Source: Anaeramoeba flamelloides
Lineage: Eukaryota > Metamonada > Anaeramoebidae
Length of the DNA stretch: 64,000 nucleotides
NCBI GenBank assembly: GCA_027625915.1
Contig: JANTQA010000047.1
Location: 2,108,001-2,172,000 of the forward strand
Reading direction: 5' to 3'
Position 1 is the stretch's first letter. Every line of letters starts with the position of its first letter. Positions 22,909 through 35,859 of this stretch are shown here, piece after piece. The position numbers and the translations under genes are program-made. The notes under the pieces are model-generated. The model made no database searches. It was not told where the DNA came from and worked only from the letters and a program-made list of their open reading frames with translations.

Positions 22909-25387
22909 TTATTTTGAAAAGTGACTTTCATAAATTGAAAAATCTGTGAAATTAATGATTAATTTAGGATTTTTTAAAATCTTTGTTGCAAATTTAATAT
23001 TTTGATTTGCTATAATTTCTGACATTAAGGATATGTCGAAAAAATTCAATAGCCAATTAACAACATTAACATCATGATGAAAATCCTTTTCATAAATATT
23101 GAAAGATTTTGGTAAAACAATTTTTTCACCCTTTTCGGAAAAGATTAAGGGATTTAATAAAGAAATTGTTGTTTTTTTTAAATCTTGCATTACTGTTTTT
23201 GGTCTGTAGATTTTTAATATTGTTGACCGATAAGGATCTATTGTTGCAAAATGGATCATTGGTTCGATTTGTAATAAGGAATATTTATTCCTTTCATCAC
23301 TTGATTTAAAATATGTATTTTTGTTTGAATTATATCTTGGTGAAGAATTCGATCGAAGGATTCCATGGAAAATATCTGATAAGGAAAAATATACCCCATC
23401 AATTAAATAGATCGAATTTTTGAAATGATCTGACCAACTTGATTTATCGTGTGGGATGGTTCCATTTGATAATAAGCTATGCAATGATAATAAATTATAT
23501 ACATTGACGAAAAAGCATAATTTTTCTTGTTCATTTTTCAATAATGATAAGTTTATCGTTTTTAATTGTGCAGTTAAGTGTGTAAATTTCTGGAAAGATA
23601 TATTTGAATTTAAATTTTTCAAATTGATACATTCCTCAGAAAGTTTGTAATGCACACTTAATAACTGAATTAAATTTTCAAATAGATTTTCAACCGCAAT
23701 AAGTGGGTGTAATGCTTTATTGTGAAATTCAAACCCTTCATTTAAGGCCTTGTATGGCTGAATGTTGTATCTAAGTTTCATTTTTTTTATGTAATGCGAG
23801 AATATGAACTTTGGATCTTTCTTTACTTTGTTGACTAATTGCTGAAATTGCTCAGTGTCTTTGAATGCCGTCCAAGAGTTTAAAAACATATGTTCAAACA
23901 CCGCCTTATGTGATTCATCAAACATTTTGATATAAAAATTCTTATTATGATATTGCTTGATTAATTTTTCTCTCATAGAAGAAATTATATTAATTTCAAA
24001 TGGAGATTCTTCGATAATATATTTTTTAAAGATCTTTTTTGATAAGTTATTGATTTGCTATTCAATTTATTTGCAATAGGAAGAAATTAATTTAAAGAAT
24101 TAGACATAAAATAAAAGGGAAATTAGCAATTTTGGAACTTTTTTATTCAAAAATTGATGAATTGTTTGAATGAGATAAAAATTCTTTTCTACAAAGATAA
24201 TAAAAATAAAGTTTTTTTTTTTTCTGAAAAAAAATATTAAATTAAAAACTATTTTACTTTTTTTATTTAAATATCTCCTTGAAATATTTATATCTTTATT
24301 AATAAACTTCAATTCAAAATTTTTAACACACCGAAATTCAATTTTTGAAACAAAAATCTTATTTAATCAATTCTCGAAAGAAAAGACCAAATTAGAACCA
24401 TTCACTAATTGGACTGTTAGCAATTGTTTATAAATTACAATACTCACAAAACAAAAAATATATAATTTTCAATACTAATAAATTATCGGTTTGTCTTAAA
24501 AATTTTGGAGATGAGCAAAACAAAAAAGTTTATTGGTAAATTTGTTGAAATTCTATGAAGGAATGTTTTTCAATCAAATGGTTTGATACCATCAACTAAT
24601 TGTATTTGAGTTCTACTAATTTGAAGAACTCAACTTTAACATAAAATCAATTGTTGAAAAAAAATATTGATCGAAAGAAAAAAATTACGTATTTCAAAAA
24701 ATAAAATGAAAACAAAAAAACCAAAATAATGAAAAAATGATTTTCATATTTTTCAAAAATCAAAATTATTTCGAATTTGAATGAAATTGTATTATTGTGA
24801 TTCTTTGAACTGCTTTAACTGTGCGGAAAATTTTGAATTTTAGTTAAATATAATAATAATATATATATATATATTATTATATTCCAATTTCCAAATAATC
24901 GACAGTTTCGTAAAATACCGAAATAAGATAAAGATAAAGATATATATCTCTTAGAACCCCAAATATCATAATTACCTTTGAAATAAAATTTTTAATTTGA
25001 ATTATTATCAAAGAATTATAAGATATAGTATTTATAAACAATTATCTTAGAAAGAAAAATTTATAATTAAAAATTGTAAAGGCTCTTACAATAAAAAAAT
25101 AACTTGAAAAAAAATTGTCAACATTTAAAAAATTTTTCTTAGTTATTGTGTTTTTATTATTTTTCCTTCTAAATTTTGTCAAAAAAAATTTTTTTTTTGA
25201 AAAGTTTGTCACACATCAAAAAATTCTTATTTTTAATGATTAAAACACATCATACTTTACTGGAAATTTTTTGGGGGCACTTTGTACTCCAATATTGCCT
25301 AAAATATTTTGTTAAATAATTTATTCATTACTAAAGGTATTTGGACATCACATAGAAAATTTGTTTTGTCTATTGATTACCATTCAA

Positions 25388-25418
<31 letters not shown>

Positions 25419-28400
25419 GATTCTTAACAATTTAAAAAATAAAAAAATATCAATTAAATTTTGTAAAAAAATAATATTTTATTTTATAGTAAAATTTGGA
25501 AATTTTTTCAACAGAATTATTTTTTCAAATTTAAATTATTTGGGCAATAGTTGGAGTCAGATTAATAAATGATTTTTTTTTTTTAATTTTTACAATTTTT
25601 TAATTTTTGACTTTTTAAAATCTAGATATAAAATAAACAATATTATTGAATAAGAGACCATAGATCAAAAATTATTTTCCAAGATCTGGATTAATTTCGA
25701 TTGAAAAATTCATTTTTTACAAAGATTTTTTTCAAATTTTTACTAATAGCAAAATTCAAAAAAAAAATTTGGTTTCGAAGATTATTTTATTATCTTTGAA
25801 TACTATTTAAAAGTTATTTTTTATTTTTTTTGAAAAAATTAAGGCCAATTACTTTATCTATTAAATAAGTTTTTATTGATTTAATTCCAATGTAATAAAT
25901 GAAATTATTTTACAATTTTTTTTTTTGTTTGTTTGTTCAAGTATTATCTATTGTTTAAATAAAAGTATTCGAAAGTTTATTCATATTAAACTTTTAATTT
26001 TACCCTAAAGAAATGAATTTAATTTTTTCTCTTGATTTAATATTTATTAAAATTTTATCTTGTAAAAAAAATGAAAATTTCTCAGTAATAGATTTTTTTA
26101 TTTATAATTTTTATCATGGAATTAACAACGTTTTTTGATTTTTATTATCAATAAACCAATTTATTGAGTTTTTACTTTCTATTATTGTAATAAAATTTCT
26201 TGTTTAAAAAGTTCAAAAAAAAATAAAAATCTTTTAAAAAAAATGTAAAAATGATTAATTATTATTTTGTTTTCGACAATCAAAAAAAAAAATCAAATAA
26301 CATAACTACTTTATCTTTGAACTATTTCGACTTTTTATTATAATTAAAATCTGGATTAAAGACAAATAAGAAAAGAAATATATTAGTACATCAATATCAT
26401 TTTAAATCTTTTCTTTTAAACTTGATGAAATTTAGGCAAATTCAAGGTGCTAAGGGATACATATAAACTTTGTTTCAGTCAAAGAGTACAACATTTTTTT
26501 CAAATATCAATTATTTTGTATTAATGACCTTTGAAGAATAAATAAGAAACCAGTAGAATAATACACATCAAAGAATGGTTGATATCCGTATGGAATAAAA
26601 CTAAAAAATCAATAGATATTCAGAAAAAATTGAAAAACTCAAATTCTTAGGTTACACATCGAAAAATACAACAATGTTGATTTTGATCTTCAATTAGAAG
26701 ATCCAAATAAAATCCCAATTGAAATAAATATTATTTCTCAATAATCATTTTCACTGTTTCAGTAACATTAGAATAACACGTTTTTACCAAGTGACTACCG
26801 ATCTTACAATAAAAAAAAAATTTGCAAAAGAATTATGTATCAAAAAAAAAAAACGAAAAAAAGTAAAACGAGAAAAAATGATAAAAAATGATTTCAATTT
26901 TGAAATTTCCAAAATTAATTGTTTGTTCTAATATCGATTCAAACTCATTAAACATAGGTGTTTCATTCTCTACAACTGAGCACATTTGACTGGAAAATTG
27001 TTTAGTATGAAAATGAAATATAATTTTTTAATTTCGATCTGTATCAAATAGGGTATTTCCAAAAAATAACTGCATTTTTTTTTATATTTCAAATAAAATT
27101 TTCTCTTTGAAGTATTTCTATTTGTAAATTAAAATTAAGAGGAATATTACTACTGAATGAACCAGTTCCTATTTTATTATTTCAAAATATATTCATTAAA
27201 ATATTTCCTAAAAAATAAAAAAAAAAAAAATACACACTATTTTTTTAGAGAAAAAAAGTTACTATCAATCCAAAAAAAATAGACTAAATGGAAAGTATCC
27301 AACCGATTTTTTAAACACTAAATCTACATTTATAAGTTTTTCATTCACGGGGAGATTTTTTCAATATTAAAACTCTTTTAAAAAAGGTTTATTGATCAAA
27401 AAGAAAAAAAATAACCACCAATTTTCACATCTCAACAATATTCTGATATTAAAATCGAGATCAGAAATTTTTATATCTTTTATTAAAATAAGGGTTTACA
27501 AATGAAACAAATTGGATTATTATAAAGAATCAATCAATGACTCATGGAAATTTAAATAATGTTTTAATATTTTTCTGATAGTTATGTTTAATAAAGATAT
27601 TTTTAAATAAATTTGCCACACTTTTTTGGAAATATCCTATATTGAATTTCTAACTTTTCGAAAATGTGAAAAATTAATCAGATCTTGAAAAAGAATAATT
27701 CATTTCTGAAATAGCTGAGGTGTGTTTCACATTTTTTGATTTTTTTAAAACAAAGGTTTTAAACGAGAAAAATCCAAATTAATAAATAGTATTTTAGAAA
27801 ATATTATCACTCTTGGAATTCATATTGAGTTGAAGAAACTCTTTATTAAAAAAAGAAATTTAAAAAGTAAAAAAAAAATTTATTGCCTTGAAAAAAATAA
27901 AAATAGGAAAAATCAAAAAAAAATCCTAAAATTTTGCTAACTTGTGAATGTAGTGAACCAGTTTTGTTTGAGGTATTTTATCAAATACTTTATTAAAAAT
28001 TTTCTCTTTGTAAAAATTTTCTACAAATAATTCTGGATCATTTTTAAAAAATTGGTATTAATTGAAGAGTTATTTCAATTTTAAAATAAATTTCATTTTG
28101 AATTTTTTACCTATTGTTAAAAAAAAAAGGAATTTTATTTTTTTTCCATTTTTTCCCTGGCTGAATTTTCTTTATATTCGGAAGAAGAGTTTGAAAGGAA
28201 AAAGATCAAGTGGTTACTTGTTAATCCCAAGACACTGAAACATGGAATTATGAGTAACTTGAAAATAAAATCTAAAAAGAAAAGGCCAAAAATGTCCAAA
28301 GGTTTCCAGCAAATTAGATCAAATAAGAAAAAAGAAATTACAGCAATTAAATAACGATCTTCAAAAGAACATTAATGATCAATTACCAAATGAAATTAAA

Positions 28401-31400
28401 TTAACCAAAAGTATCTTGGCTGTAATTTTCGGTGTTCTTTATTAAATATAGCATTGGTTTTTTTTTTTGATTTTTTACCAATTGCTTCTTATAAAGGTTT
28501 TTTTTTTTCTTTTTTTTTTTCTTTTTTTTTTTTTTCAATTTTTTGTTTTTACTTTTTAACCATAAAAAAATTTTTTTGGGTTGTCTTTCCATTGAATAAT
28601 TGAGAATTTATGATTTTAGTCTTAAATAAGGAAATTTAAGTAAAAGGGTATTAGATTGCTATTTACACTTCTTCAATAATAAAAAAAAAAAAATTGTTAA
28701 ACTTTTTATAAATGTTTAAATTTCATTTTAAATATACCAGAAAATAAGATTTTCTAATTTTTTTCGTATATAAAAAAACTCTTTAATCTTTGAAAAATTA
28801 AAATTAAGAAAAGTATCAAGTATATTAAATTGTATTAATAAGAGATTATAAGCTCTCAAATACCCAAAATTTACTCTTTTTTCGTTTTTCGTTCTAAGTA
28901 ACTATTTAAGAGTTAACTTAATTTCTTCGATTTTAGTGAAAAAGATGCAGCTAAATACAGTGGTTTCAATAACCCGTGTTTTTTATTTTAACCCATTACT
29001 AAAAGTTAACTCACGTATAAAAAATATTGGCGAACTGAAGAAATAAAAGAAGAATACCAATCGGATTACAACAACACATAAACAAGAAATAGGGTTCTTT
29101 GGATAGATTTTTAAAAAGAATTCTGAAGATATTGAAAGATTAAAATGTAATTTTGGAACAAAAAAAATGAGTATAAATTCTCATTTTTTGAATTTCACCA
29201 AGAAGTCATTTTATTTCACTAAAGTCTGTAATTTTGACGGAAATTTTTGAAATAAAAGTAATTTATATTTTTTAACCATTTACATTAATTCAAGATCTAG
29301 TCCTAAAGGTCAATTTAAATATGAACCAATCATATATGTATGTCTTCCTATCATCTTTACCCAAGTCTGAAAAAAAAAAAACAAAACATTAAGGACTACG
29401 TTCCCACCCTTGAGGGGGTTGAGTAATTGTGTTATTTCACTTTTGCTTCTCAAAAAAATTTTTCACACGGAAGAAATTGGACAAAAAAAAAAAACATTAA
29501 CACAATTTTAGTCATCTTTACCTTTTCATGCAGGACTTTTTTTCATTCTTTTTTAATGAAAAGGAAATTGTAAATAACAAAAAAAATAATTGCAAAAAAT
29601 TGCTTTTGGGGATTTTCAAGTGCATTTCAAATTTGAGAACATTTCAAACTTGGAAAAGCAAATTTAAAAAATATGAAGAACAGCTCTTGAAAATAGTGTG
29701 AGTTCTGAAAGTTGAAATGGGAATTCTAAAATATTAAAATCAAAATTTTACATGATCTAACAAGGTAAAAATTGTGAAAATTGTTGAAATTGTGAAAATT
29801 TCACATTTTTTCTAAAAGAAATTCTCCTTGGACAAATATTACTTGGTTTACATAACTTATTTAAGGGTGATTTTATCGATTATTTCACTGTTTTCACCAA
29901 AAAACGTAGTCCTAAAATTTATGTAATGGGTTAAAGGTTGTCAACATTTGTAATTTACGCCACTGTATTATTGATAATATTTCAAAAAAAAAAGACCTTA
30001 TGTTTCATAATTGCGAAACTTGGTGAGTGGTTTTTAATAAAGATTTAAGTTGATAGTCCACATTATGATTTAAAATGCGAAAAAAAAAAAAATGAAAGGG
30101 ATCGAGTTAAAAAAAAAAAAAAAATGAAAAAGTCGTTTTAAAAAAGTGTGAAAAAAAATTTTTTTAAATAAAGTCCTGGAACGACTTGAAGAGAAGTTTT
30201 GAAACTGTTTTAAAGATACACTTGAAAACTTTTTTGTCACACTTTTTGGAAATGGTAAAATTTAAAAACAACTCAAATAATAACTTTCGAAAGAGGAAAA
30301 AAGGATTTACTTTCTGTGTTTTTGAATTTTGTTTCATTGATTTGACCTCGACCCAAAACATGATATTTTCTTGGCACAAGCATGTGTCTAAATATTCTTT
30401 AAAATAATCAATACCGATTGGGATTGATAAAAGCGTTTGTAGTGAATCGATTGTGATATCTTTTTTTTTTTTTTTTGATTGAAAGGGCAACGAGGGCAAG
30501 GAATTAGACATTTTTGTTGCGTTTTCTGTAATCTTCGGTTGGTGGTTGCTTGAAGACAAATTAAGAAGGCCGTAGGAAACGCTAGTTTGGGAATTTTGAG
30601 GAACACTTTGTAATTGTTTTGTGAGACCCATGCTTTTCTTTGGCGATGTATGTTCGGTAGTGACAGTTTTGACACTAATGGGATTGTTTTTTTTACGATG
30701 AATGCTCTTTTCCTCTTTAAAAGAATCTAACGTTGGTTCTTTTAGAGGGTTTGAAGTTTTTGGTGAAGACAACAAGGGCTGTACTTTTGTTTCTTTTTCA
30801 TTATTATTTTTGTTTTCTTTTTCTTTTTCTTTTTCTTTTTCATTTTCGTTTTCGTTTTCATTTTCATTTTCATTTTCGTTTTTTTTATTTTGGTTTGAAT
30901 TTTCTTTTTCGTTTTCTTTTTCGTTTTCAATTTCTTTTTGATTTTTGTTTCTTAATTTTTCTTCATTCAAAGTCTGTTTAATTAGAGAAGAAGAACATAT
31001 ATTTTTTGAAGAAGAGCTATTGATTTGGCTGGACTCAGAGTCTGTCAAAGAGTCCTCTGTTTGGCATTCAATACTATTTGTGTTTGCTTCCTCTCCCAAA
31101 AGTTCCTTTGTTTCCAAGATTTCTTTTTGAAGTGCCTTATTGTCGTTTGTTGCAATTAAAATCTTGTTGTTGTTTTCTTTGAGCTTTTGCTTAATTCGAA
31201 CAAAGTCTGTTGCAGAATTGTCGCTATTTATCCTTTTTTGGAATTGGATTTTTTTCAATCGCTTTTCTTGCTTCTCTAATTGGCACGTTAATTGTTCCAC
31301 AACATAGCCCTGTTGTTCAATTTTTAATAACTCGCTCTCGGTTAAATTGTTTTTCCAAGATCCTGTTTCTTCTTCAAGCTTCAATTGTTTTAATTCTTTC

Positions 31401-31894
31401 TTCAAAGACTTTCTTTGGTTTTTGATTTCATTAGTCTTCCGGATTCGTTCCGTTAATTTTTTGTTTTTTTTTTCTAAAAGCACGATTACACTTTCAATCT
31501 CGCCTCCCGTTTTGAAATTCTGAATTTTCTGTTCTAAAGACGAGATCTTGCTTTTGTGTAATTTAATCAACTTATTTTTTTTATGCAAAAAATTTTGTTT
31601 TTGAATTTCTTCCATTTTCGCTTTTTGCTTCACATCCTCCAAGCCCTTCTCCAGCTCTATCTTTTCTTTGGTGTGTGGCACAATCCTTTCTTCTGCTTCT
31701 TTGATCTTTTTTGAAAGAATTCCAGTTTGTTGTAAGTCATTTTCATTTTTTAATGTATTTAATTTAAATTCCAATTGTTGGATCTTTGCCTCGAGTGAAT
31801 TCAAAAACCTTTCTGCCCTCGCCTCTTTTTCCTTTTCAATTTCTTTGTTTGTTTTTTTATTTAAATGCTTGTTCTTGTTTTTTCTTTTCCACAT
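22909..31894 (-). CDS. Coiled-coil, RGS domain and DUF547 domain protein
   Basis: Exon 1 (31894-30311, 528 codons) and exon 2 (24057-22909) join in phase 0 to give 910 residues. Residues about 15-290 are coiled coil. About 325-395 is an ENEKENEK low-complexity run. The RGS domain starts near 480 (SLQTLLSIPIGIDYFKEYL, CQENIMFWVEVKS) and continues across the splice (KKIFKKYIIEESPFEINI, FDESHKAVFEHMFL) to about 605. DUF547 follows (about 665-800: EKLCFFVNVYNLLSLHSLL, YLIDGVYFSLSDIFHGILR). RGS domains bind G-alpha and speed GTP hydrolysis; DUF547 has no established reaction. RGS+DUF547 is a signalling-type architecture, probably cytoplasmic. The intron splits the RGS fold between helices, and neither half alone would be a domain. 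The divergent neighbour is a RasGEF. Confidence 0.88.
24345..24850 (+). mobile_element. MITE family A, divergent subfamily copy
   Basis: Colinear with 42585-43060. Both share CATTCACTAATTGGA, the CGGTTTGTCTTAAAAATTTT / GGTGTGTT block, GAATGAAATTGTATTATTG and a terminal AAAATTTTGAATTT. The right flank is a TA run. Compared with the 2152 copy it has an extra 150 bp at the left. Confidence 0.5.
26455..27010 (+). repeat. Dispersed repeat family C, copy 2
   Basis: Colinear with 13430-13985 over nearly its whole length: CAAATATCAATTATTTTGTA, GATCTTCAATTAGAAGATC, TCACTGTTTCAGTAACATTA, and CATTTGACTGGAAAATTG at the right end. It abuts element I at about 27048. Confidence 0.62.
27048..27640 (+). mobile_element. 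TA-flanked MITE, family I, copy 1
   Basis: About 590 bp. The left end is TAGGGTATTTCCAAAAAATA, and the right end TTTTTTGGAAATATCCTA is its near-perfect inverse. A second copy lies at 52044-52631. TA at both ends fits a Tc1/mariner-like target. No coding capacity. Confidence 0.62.
28190..28680 (+). repeat. Dispersed repeat family N, copy 1
   Basis: Colinear with 43280-43760: AAAGATCAAGTGGTTACTTG / AAAGATCAAGTAATAAGTG at the start, GAACATTAATGATCAATTA in the middle, and a T-rich tract broken by single C residues (28500-28535), followed by AACCATAAAAAAATTTTTTT. Class unknown. Confidence 0.5.
29045..29380 (+). repeat. Dispersed repeat family M, copy 2
   Basis: Same order of landmarks as 845-1175 (AGAAATAGGGTTCTTTGGAT, GATATTGAAAGATTAAAATG, TTTACCCAAGTCTGAAAAA). 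It ends directly at the TTAA of repeat G. Confidence 0.6.
29389..29916 (+). mobile_element. TTAA-flanked element, family G, copy 2
   Basis: Starts TTAAGGACTACGTTCCCAC and ends CACCAAAAAACGTAGTCCTA, so the inverted GGACTACG terminus is clear. The right TTAA has decayed to CTAAAA. Colinear with the copy at 19525. Non-coding. Confidence 0.62.
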
Positions 31895-32113
31895 TTAACG
31901 AACAAAAAAAAATGAGAATTTTTGAAAAAAATGAGGCTAAATTTTTTATTTGTTCATTCGAAAAAAGCTTAGGAATTGTACAAACACTTCAAACTCTTGA
32001 AAAACCCTTTACAAAACTTTTCATCATTTAAAAGGGAGGAGTTTTCCATAAGTTATGAGATAGTTTTCTCTGTTTTTCAGACTATCAACTTTTCAAAATA
32101 ATTTTTTTTTTCA

Positions 32114-32233
32114 GTTTTATTCGAATTTATTCTTGAGATCTTGACTTTTGGACACAAAGCCCTTAAAGATCGATTTTTTCCAAACTTTTTTGCTCAACAA
32201 GAAATTTTCCTTTCGGATACTATTGTGCTCTAG
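32114..32233 (+). CDS. Candidate orphan exon
   Basis: A T-rich run ending TTTTTCAG is followed by a 38-residue open run, LFEFILEILTFGHKALKDRF then FPNFFAQQEIFLSDTIVL, and a TAG. Its use of GCC, CTC, TCG and GAC codons stands out from the flanking A/T background, and no copy was seen elsewhere in the window. No partner exon with a convincing donor was found; an ATG at 31911 opens a 39-residue run that would need a poor donor. Product unknown. Confidence 0.28.
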   Translation, partial: VLFEFILEILTFGHKALKDRFFPNFFAQQEIFLSDTIVL

Positions 32234-32839
32234 TCTTTTCAACCAAGAAGTTAAACACTGAATAGAAAAATTAATAGAAGAACATTTTCACTCAGATTGT
32301 TGATTAAAATAAATAAATACAAGTACCATCAAACTAATACAAGAAAACCACAACTCAAAGAATGACAACAAAATATAACTGATTTACAACCTTTTTAAGA
32401 GTTACAATATCACTAGATCTTTACTTCTTTTTTGGAAACCAAACTCAATGATTTTCAACAATTGTTAAAATAAATTTCCAGATATTTTTCAGAAAAGTAA
32501 CTTTTTTTTAAATACAATAATTCGACATTATAAAAATTTCTATACAAAGTAAACAAAAAGACGAACTAGTTTTAGAAAGTTTCTTTCAGATTTAAATTAA
32601 CCAGAGTCTTTTACAATCTTTTTTCAAAATAAAGCTAAAAAAATCGAAAAATAAAAGTAAAAATTTTAAATGCAATAATCGAATTTAGAAGTCGACTTTC
32701 ATGAGTTCTTGTTTTTCCTTTTCGTTTACAACTTTAAAACAAAGATGGGTAAAAATATTGAATCTGGTAAAATTATTTTGGAAAACATCAAAATAAATGT
32801 TTATTCCTTTGATTAGGAAAATTAAAAACTTTTTCTTAA

Positions 32840-33440
32840 TGCAATAGTCTTTTACGATATATTTGGTGCACCACAACAAGTACCTTGACACTAAAAAGGG
32901 TGTTGTGAAATATCCCTTATTTTGATTGACAAAAACTAAATAACAAAAAAAAAAAATAAAAAGAGGATCCTTTTTAAAAAATTCAATAAAAAGAAAAAAG
33001 TAAAGAAAGCATTGACAATTCCCAAAAATCAAATTTCGAAAAAAAAATTGGATCAATTTCATATTTTAAATTTCCAAAGTGTTAAAGTTCTTTAATTTGA
33101 AACCAACTGTTTTTTGAAAGTATCATAATCAACTTTAGTCTAATCGGTTTGTGGTTATTTTTTAATTCCCTAAATGTGAAAAAGTACGAATTTTGTAACA
33201 TTCTTTCGAGAAAAAATTAATTAATTTGAGAAATGAAAAACAAAATCAAAAAAAAAATCACCGAGATCTCAAAAAGCATCCAATAAGAGAAACTACAAAA
33301 AAGAAAACATTTGTTTTCAAAATTATATATTCAAACTAATTTAAATTTAAAAATGAGTGTCGTTCTTGAGCATTTTTTTCGAAAAATATCATCTTTTTTG
33401 GTTGTTGATTTTTAATATTTAGAGTCAGACCACACACAGC
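32840..33440 (+). repeat. Dispersed repeat family F, copy 1
   Basis: Colinear with about 58160-58750: TTTAAATTTCCAAAGTGTTA, GTTTGTGGTTATTTT / CTAATTTGTGGTTATTTTG, AACATTCTTTCGAGAAAAAA, CAAAATTATATATTCAAAC, and CTTTTTTGGTTGTTGATTTT at the right. The long open frame on its minus strand (33062-32685) is therefore not treated as a gene. Confidence 0.6.
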
Positions 33441-33929
33441 TGGTATATATCGGTTTTTATTGGTATTAACGACTCATAAATTGTAAAAACATTTTTTTTT
33501 TCTCTTTTAGAAAATGTTTTTTAACAGTTCTGATACAAGACAATAATGAAAAAATTTTTCCAAAAAAAATTAAATATTTGCTAATTTTACACTTTTTGAT
33601 AACTTCACCTAGAAGAAACATTATTGATTAATAAAAGACCTTTGATCAAAAATTATTATATTTCAAGTTATTTTACAAAATAAGTTGTAAAAACTAAATT
33701 TCCACAGTTATATTAAGATGTTTGTCTAATTTAATAGAAAAAAATTTGACAATAATTTTTTTTCACAGTTAAGCGGTTTTAATAATATATTTTTTTAAAG
33801 CTTTTTAAATTAAAATAAATATCTTTCAACTAGGAAATCAATTGTTTTGACTATTAAATTTAAATTATTTATTTATTTAAATTGAAATATATATTTTTTT
33901 GTTTTATATATATTTGATTTTTTTGTAGG

Positions 33930-34420
33930 GTTTTTACTAATTTTTGAAATAAACCAAAATTAAAATAATTTTTTTTTTTATCTTTTCTCTAATTTCTTTT
34001 CAGAATAATTGAATAAAAGAATTGATTTTTAACTATCCCCTTGAATTCTGGAAAACCACAGTATACTTTTCTTGAATTTTCTGTTTATTTCTAAAATTAA
34101 TAGATTTTTGTTAGGTTTTTTTGAGTTTTCTATTTATTTGTGAAGTGTTAGGTTTTTTTTACTTTTTAAAATAAAAAGAAAATTTTAATAAATTTTCGGT
34201 TTATTTCAAAAAGTAAAAAAAACCTAACGAAAATCAATAGATTTTCTGAATAAAATAGAAAACCTCAAAAAAACCTAGAACACTTAACATATGAAATAGA
34301 AAACCTCAATAAAGTCAGACACTTGTAGGACACTTTTGTTAGATTTTCGAGAATATAAAATAATAGAGTAAAATCTATATGATTTTTCTCCATTCTTTTG
34401 AAGTCTGTAAAACCTAGGAA
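33930..34420. repeat. Hairpin-module repeat, family B
   Basis: Contains GGTTTTTTTTACTTTTTAAA and its inverse, GAGTTTTCTATTTATTTG with inverse copies, AACCTAGAACACTTAACAT, and an ATTCTTTTGAAGTCTG arm matching the palindromes at 54190-54260. The module order differs from the 20625 copy. Confidence 0.6.
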
Positions 34421-35859
34421 ATACTAATAATTAACACTTGTAACACACATACCCACCACTTTAAGTGTTAATAAACGATTACCTTTTCTGCAAATCTATT
34501 ACTTACGCCAAATTTCAAAAATATGTGCAGATTTTTAATCAGAAATAAATTTGCAATTTTTTTTTTTTTTTTTGAATAATAATTTATTTTACTAAAGTTT
34601 TATGAGATAAATAACGATATAGATTAATAAATAAAAAAAATTTGTAATCATTCTATTTTTTGAAAGACTAATAGAAAAAGAAAAAAAAATAATTAAAAAA
34701 ACTTCCAATCATTTTGTAATCTGGCTTACTATATATCAATGTCAATACCCCCAAGTTGAATTAATCTAAAATTCATGTTGCCATTTAATTGGATATTTTT
34801 ACATAAAAAAGACCTTTTATCTCAACTAAAGACCTTTTAAAAAAATGTGGTACTATTTACAATAAATTATATAATACCTTAAAGAATTTGAAGTTCTAAA
34901 ATTTTGACGATATTGCGAATAAGTCTTATTACAAGGATGAATTGTTAATGAAAGTATTGGTTTTATTTAAATATTTTTTTTTCAATTTTATTTTCCATAC
35001 TAGTGAACACTTAATACAAATTACAATTTATTTCGGTTTTTAGTTATACAAACTCACTTGGAAATAAATATTCTCATAAAGTAATATCACTGAAAGAAAT
35101 CAGTTTACACCACACGAAACAAATAAATTCAGAAAATTAAAGTTAATGATACTACCTATTGGATTTCAATTACACACCTTTTATAAATTATTTTTTCAAA
35201 GTTAAGATAATTATAAGTAATTAAGAATAGAAACCTATTAAACTAATTAAGATTTGAATACATCTATTTTCAAAATTACCAACTTTTGTAAAAAAAATAC
35301 ATATTTTTGGGGCTTTTTTTGTTAATTTTGAAATTAAAAACAACAAATGAACTTTAGATTGAATACCAAGTAGAAAAAAATAATAAATGTTAAAACTATT
35401 TGCAGAAAATATCAGGGAATGTATATTAAAACCAAAACATGAAAAAAAAAATAAAATGATAAAAAATATTCCAAAAACAGAAAAAAAATCATAATTTGAA
35501 TTTAATTTAGTAATATCTAATGAAAGAATTATTTTATTTTATTTTAAAATTGAAAAAAATACAATTCTTGTTAGTATATTAAAAAATAGATTTAAATAAT
35601 CTCTCTACTAAGTCAAATAAGAATTTCAAAAATTTTACAATTTAAAATGAAAAAAATATTATAGAGAATTTTCATTTTTTTTTTTCAATTCCCAATAATT
35701 TCTCATAAAGTCGCAAACCTTTTTCAAACTAGTTATGTATAATAATTTTGATTATAATGAATGTATTTGAAAAATACAAAATTTAGAGATTTTTTTTTTG
35801 AAAAAAATTTCTTAGTTTTCATATGGTAAATTTTTTTGGAGAGATCAGCATAACAAAAA

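Larger units (their letters stand above)
24058..30310 (-). other. Giant intron (6.25 kb) of the RGS-DUF547 gene
   Basis: GTAAAT...TTGAATAG, phase 0. Contents: a family A MITE (24345-24850), a TA tract near 25395, repeat C copy 2 (26455-27010), TA-flanked element I (27048-27640), repeat N (28190-28680), repeat M copy 2 (29045-29380) and repeat G copy 2 (29389-29916). From 24900 to 26450 only AT-rich sequence was seen. The elements are packed nearly end to end between 26.4 and 29.9 kb. Confidence 0.85.

Noticed and set aside
28500-28535. Poly-Lys frame on the minus strand (28401-28592)
   Set aside because: Antisense of a T-rich tract inside repeat N; copy 2 at 43575 does not keep it open.
32685-33062. 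125-residue minus-strand open frame
   Set aside because: It overlaps repeat family F, whose second copy at 58160-58750 does not keep the frame. A chance open frame in AT-rich DNA is more likely.
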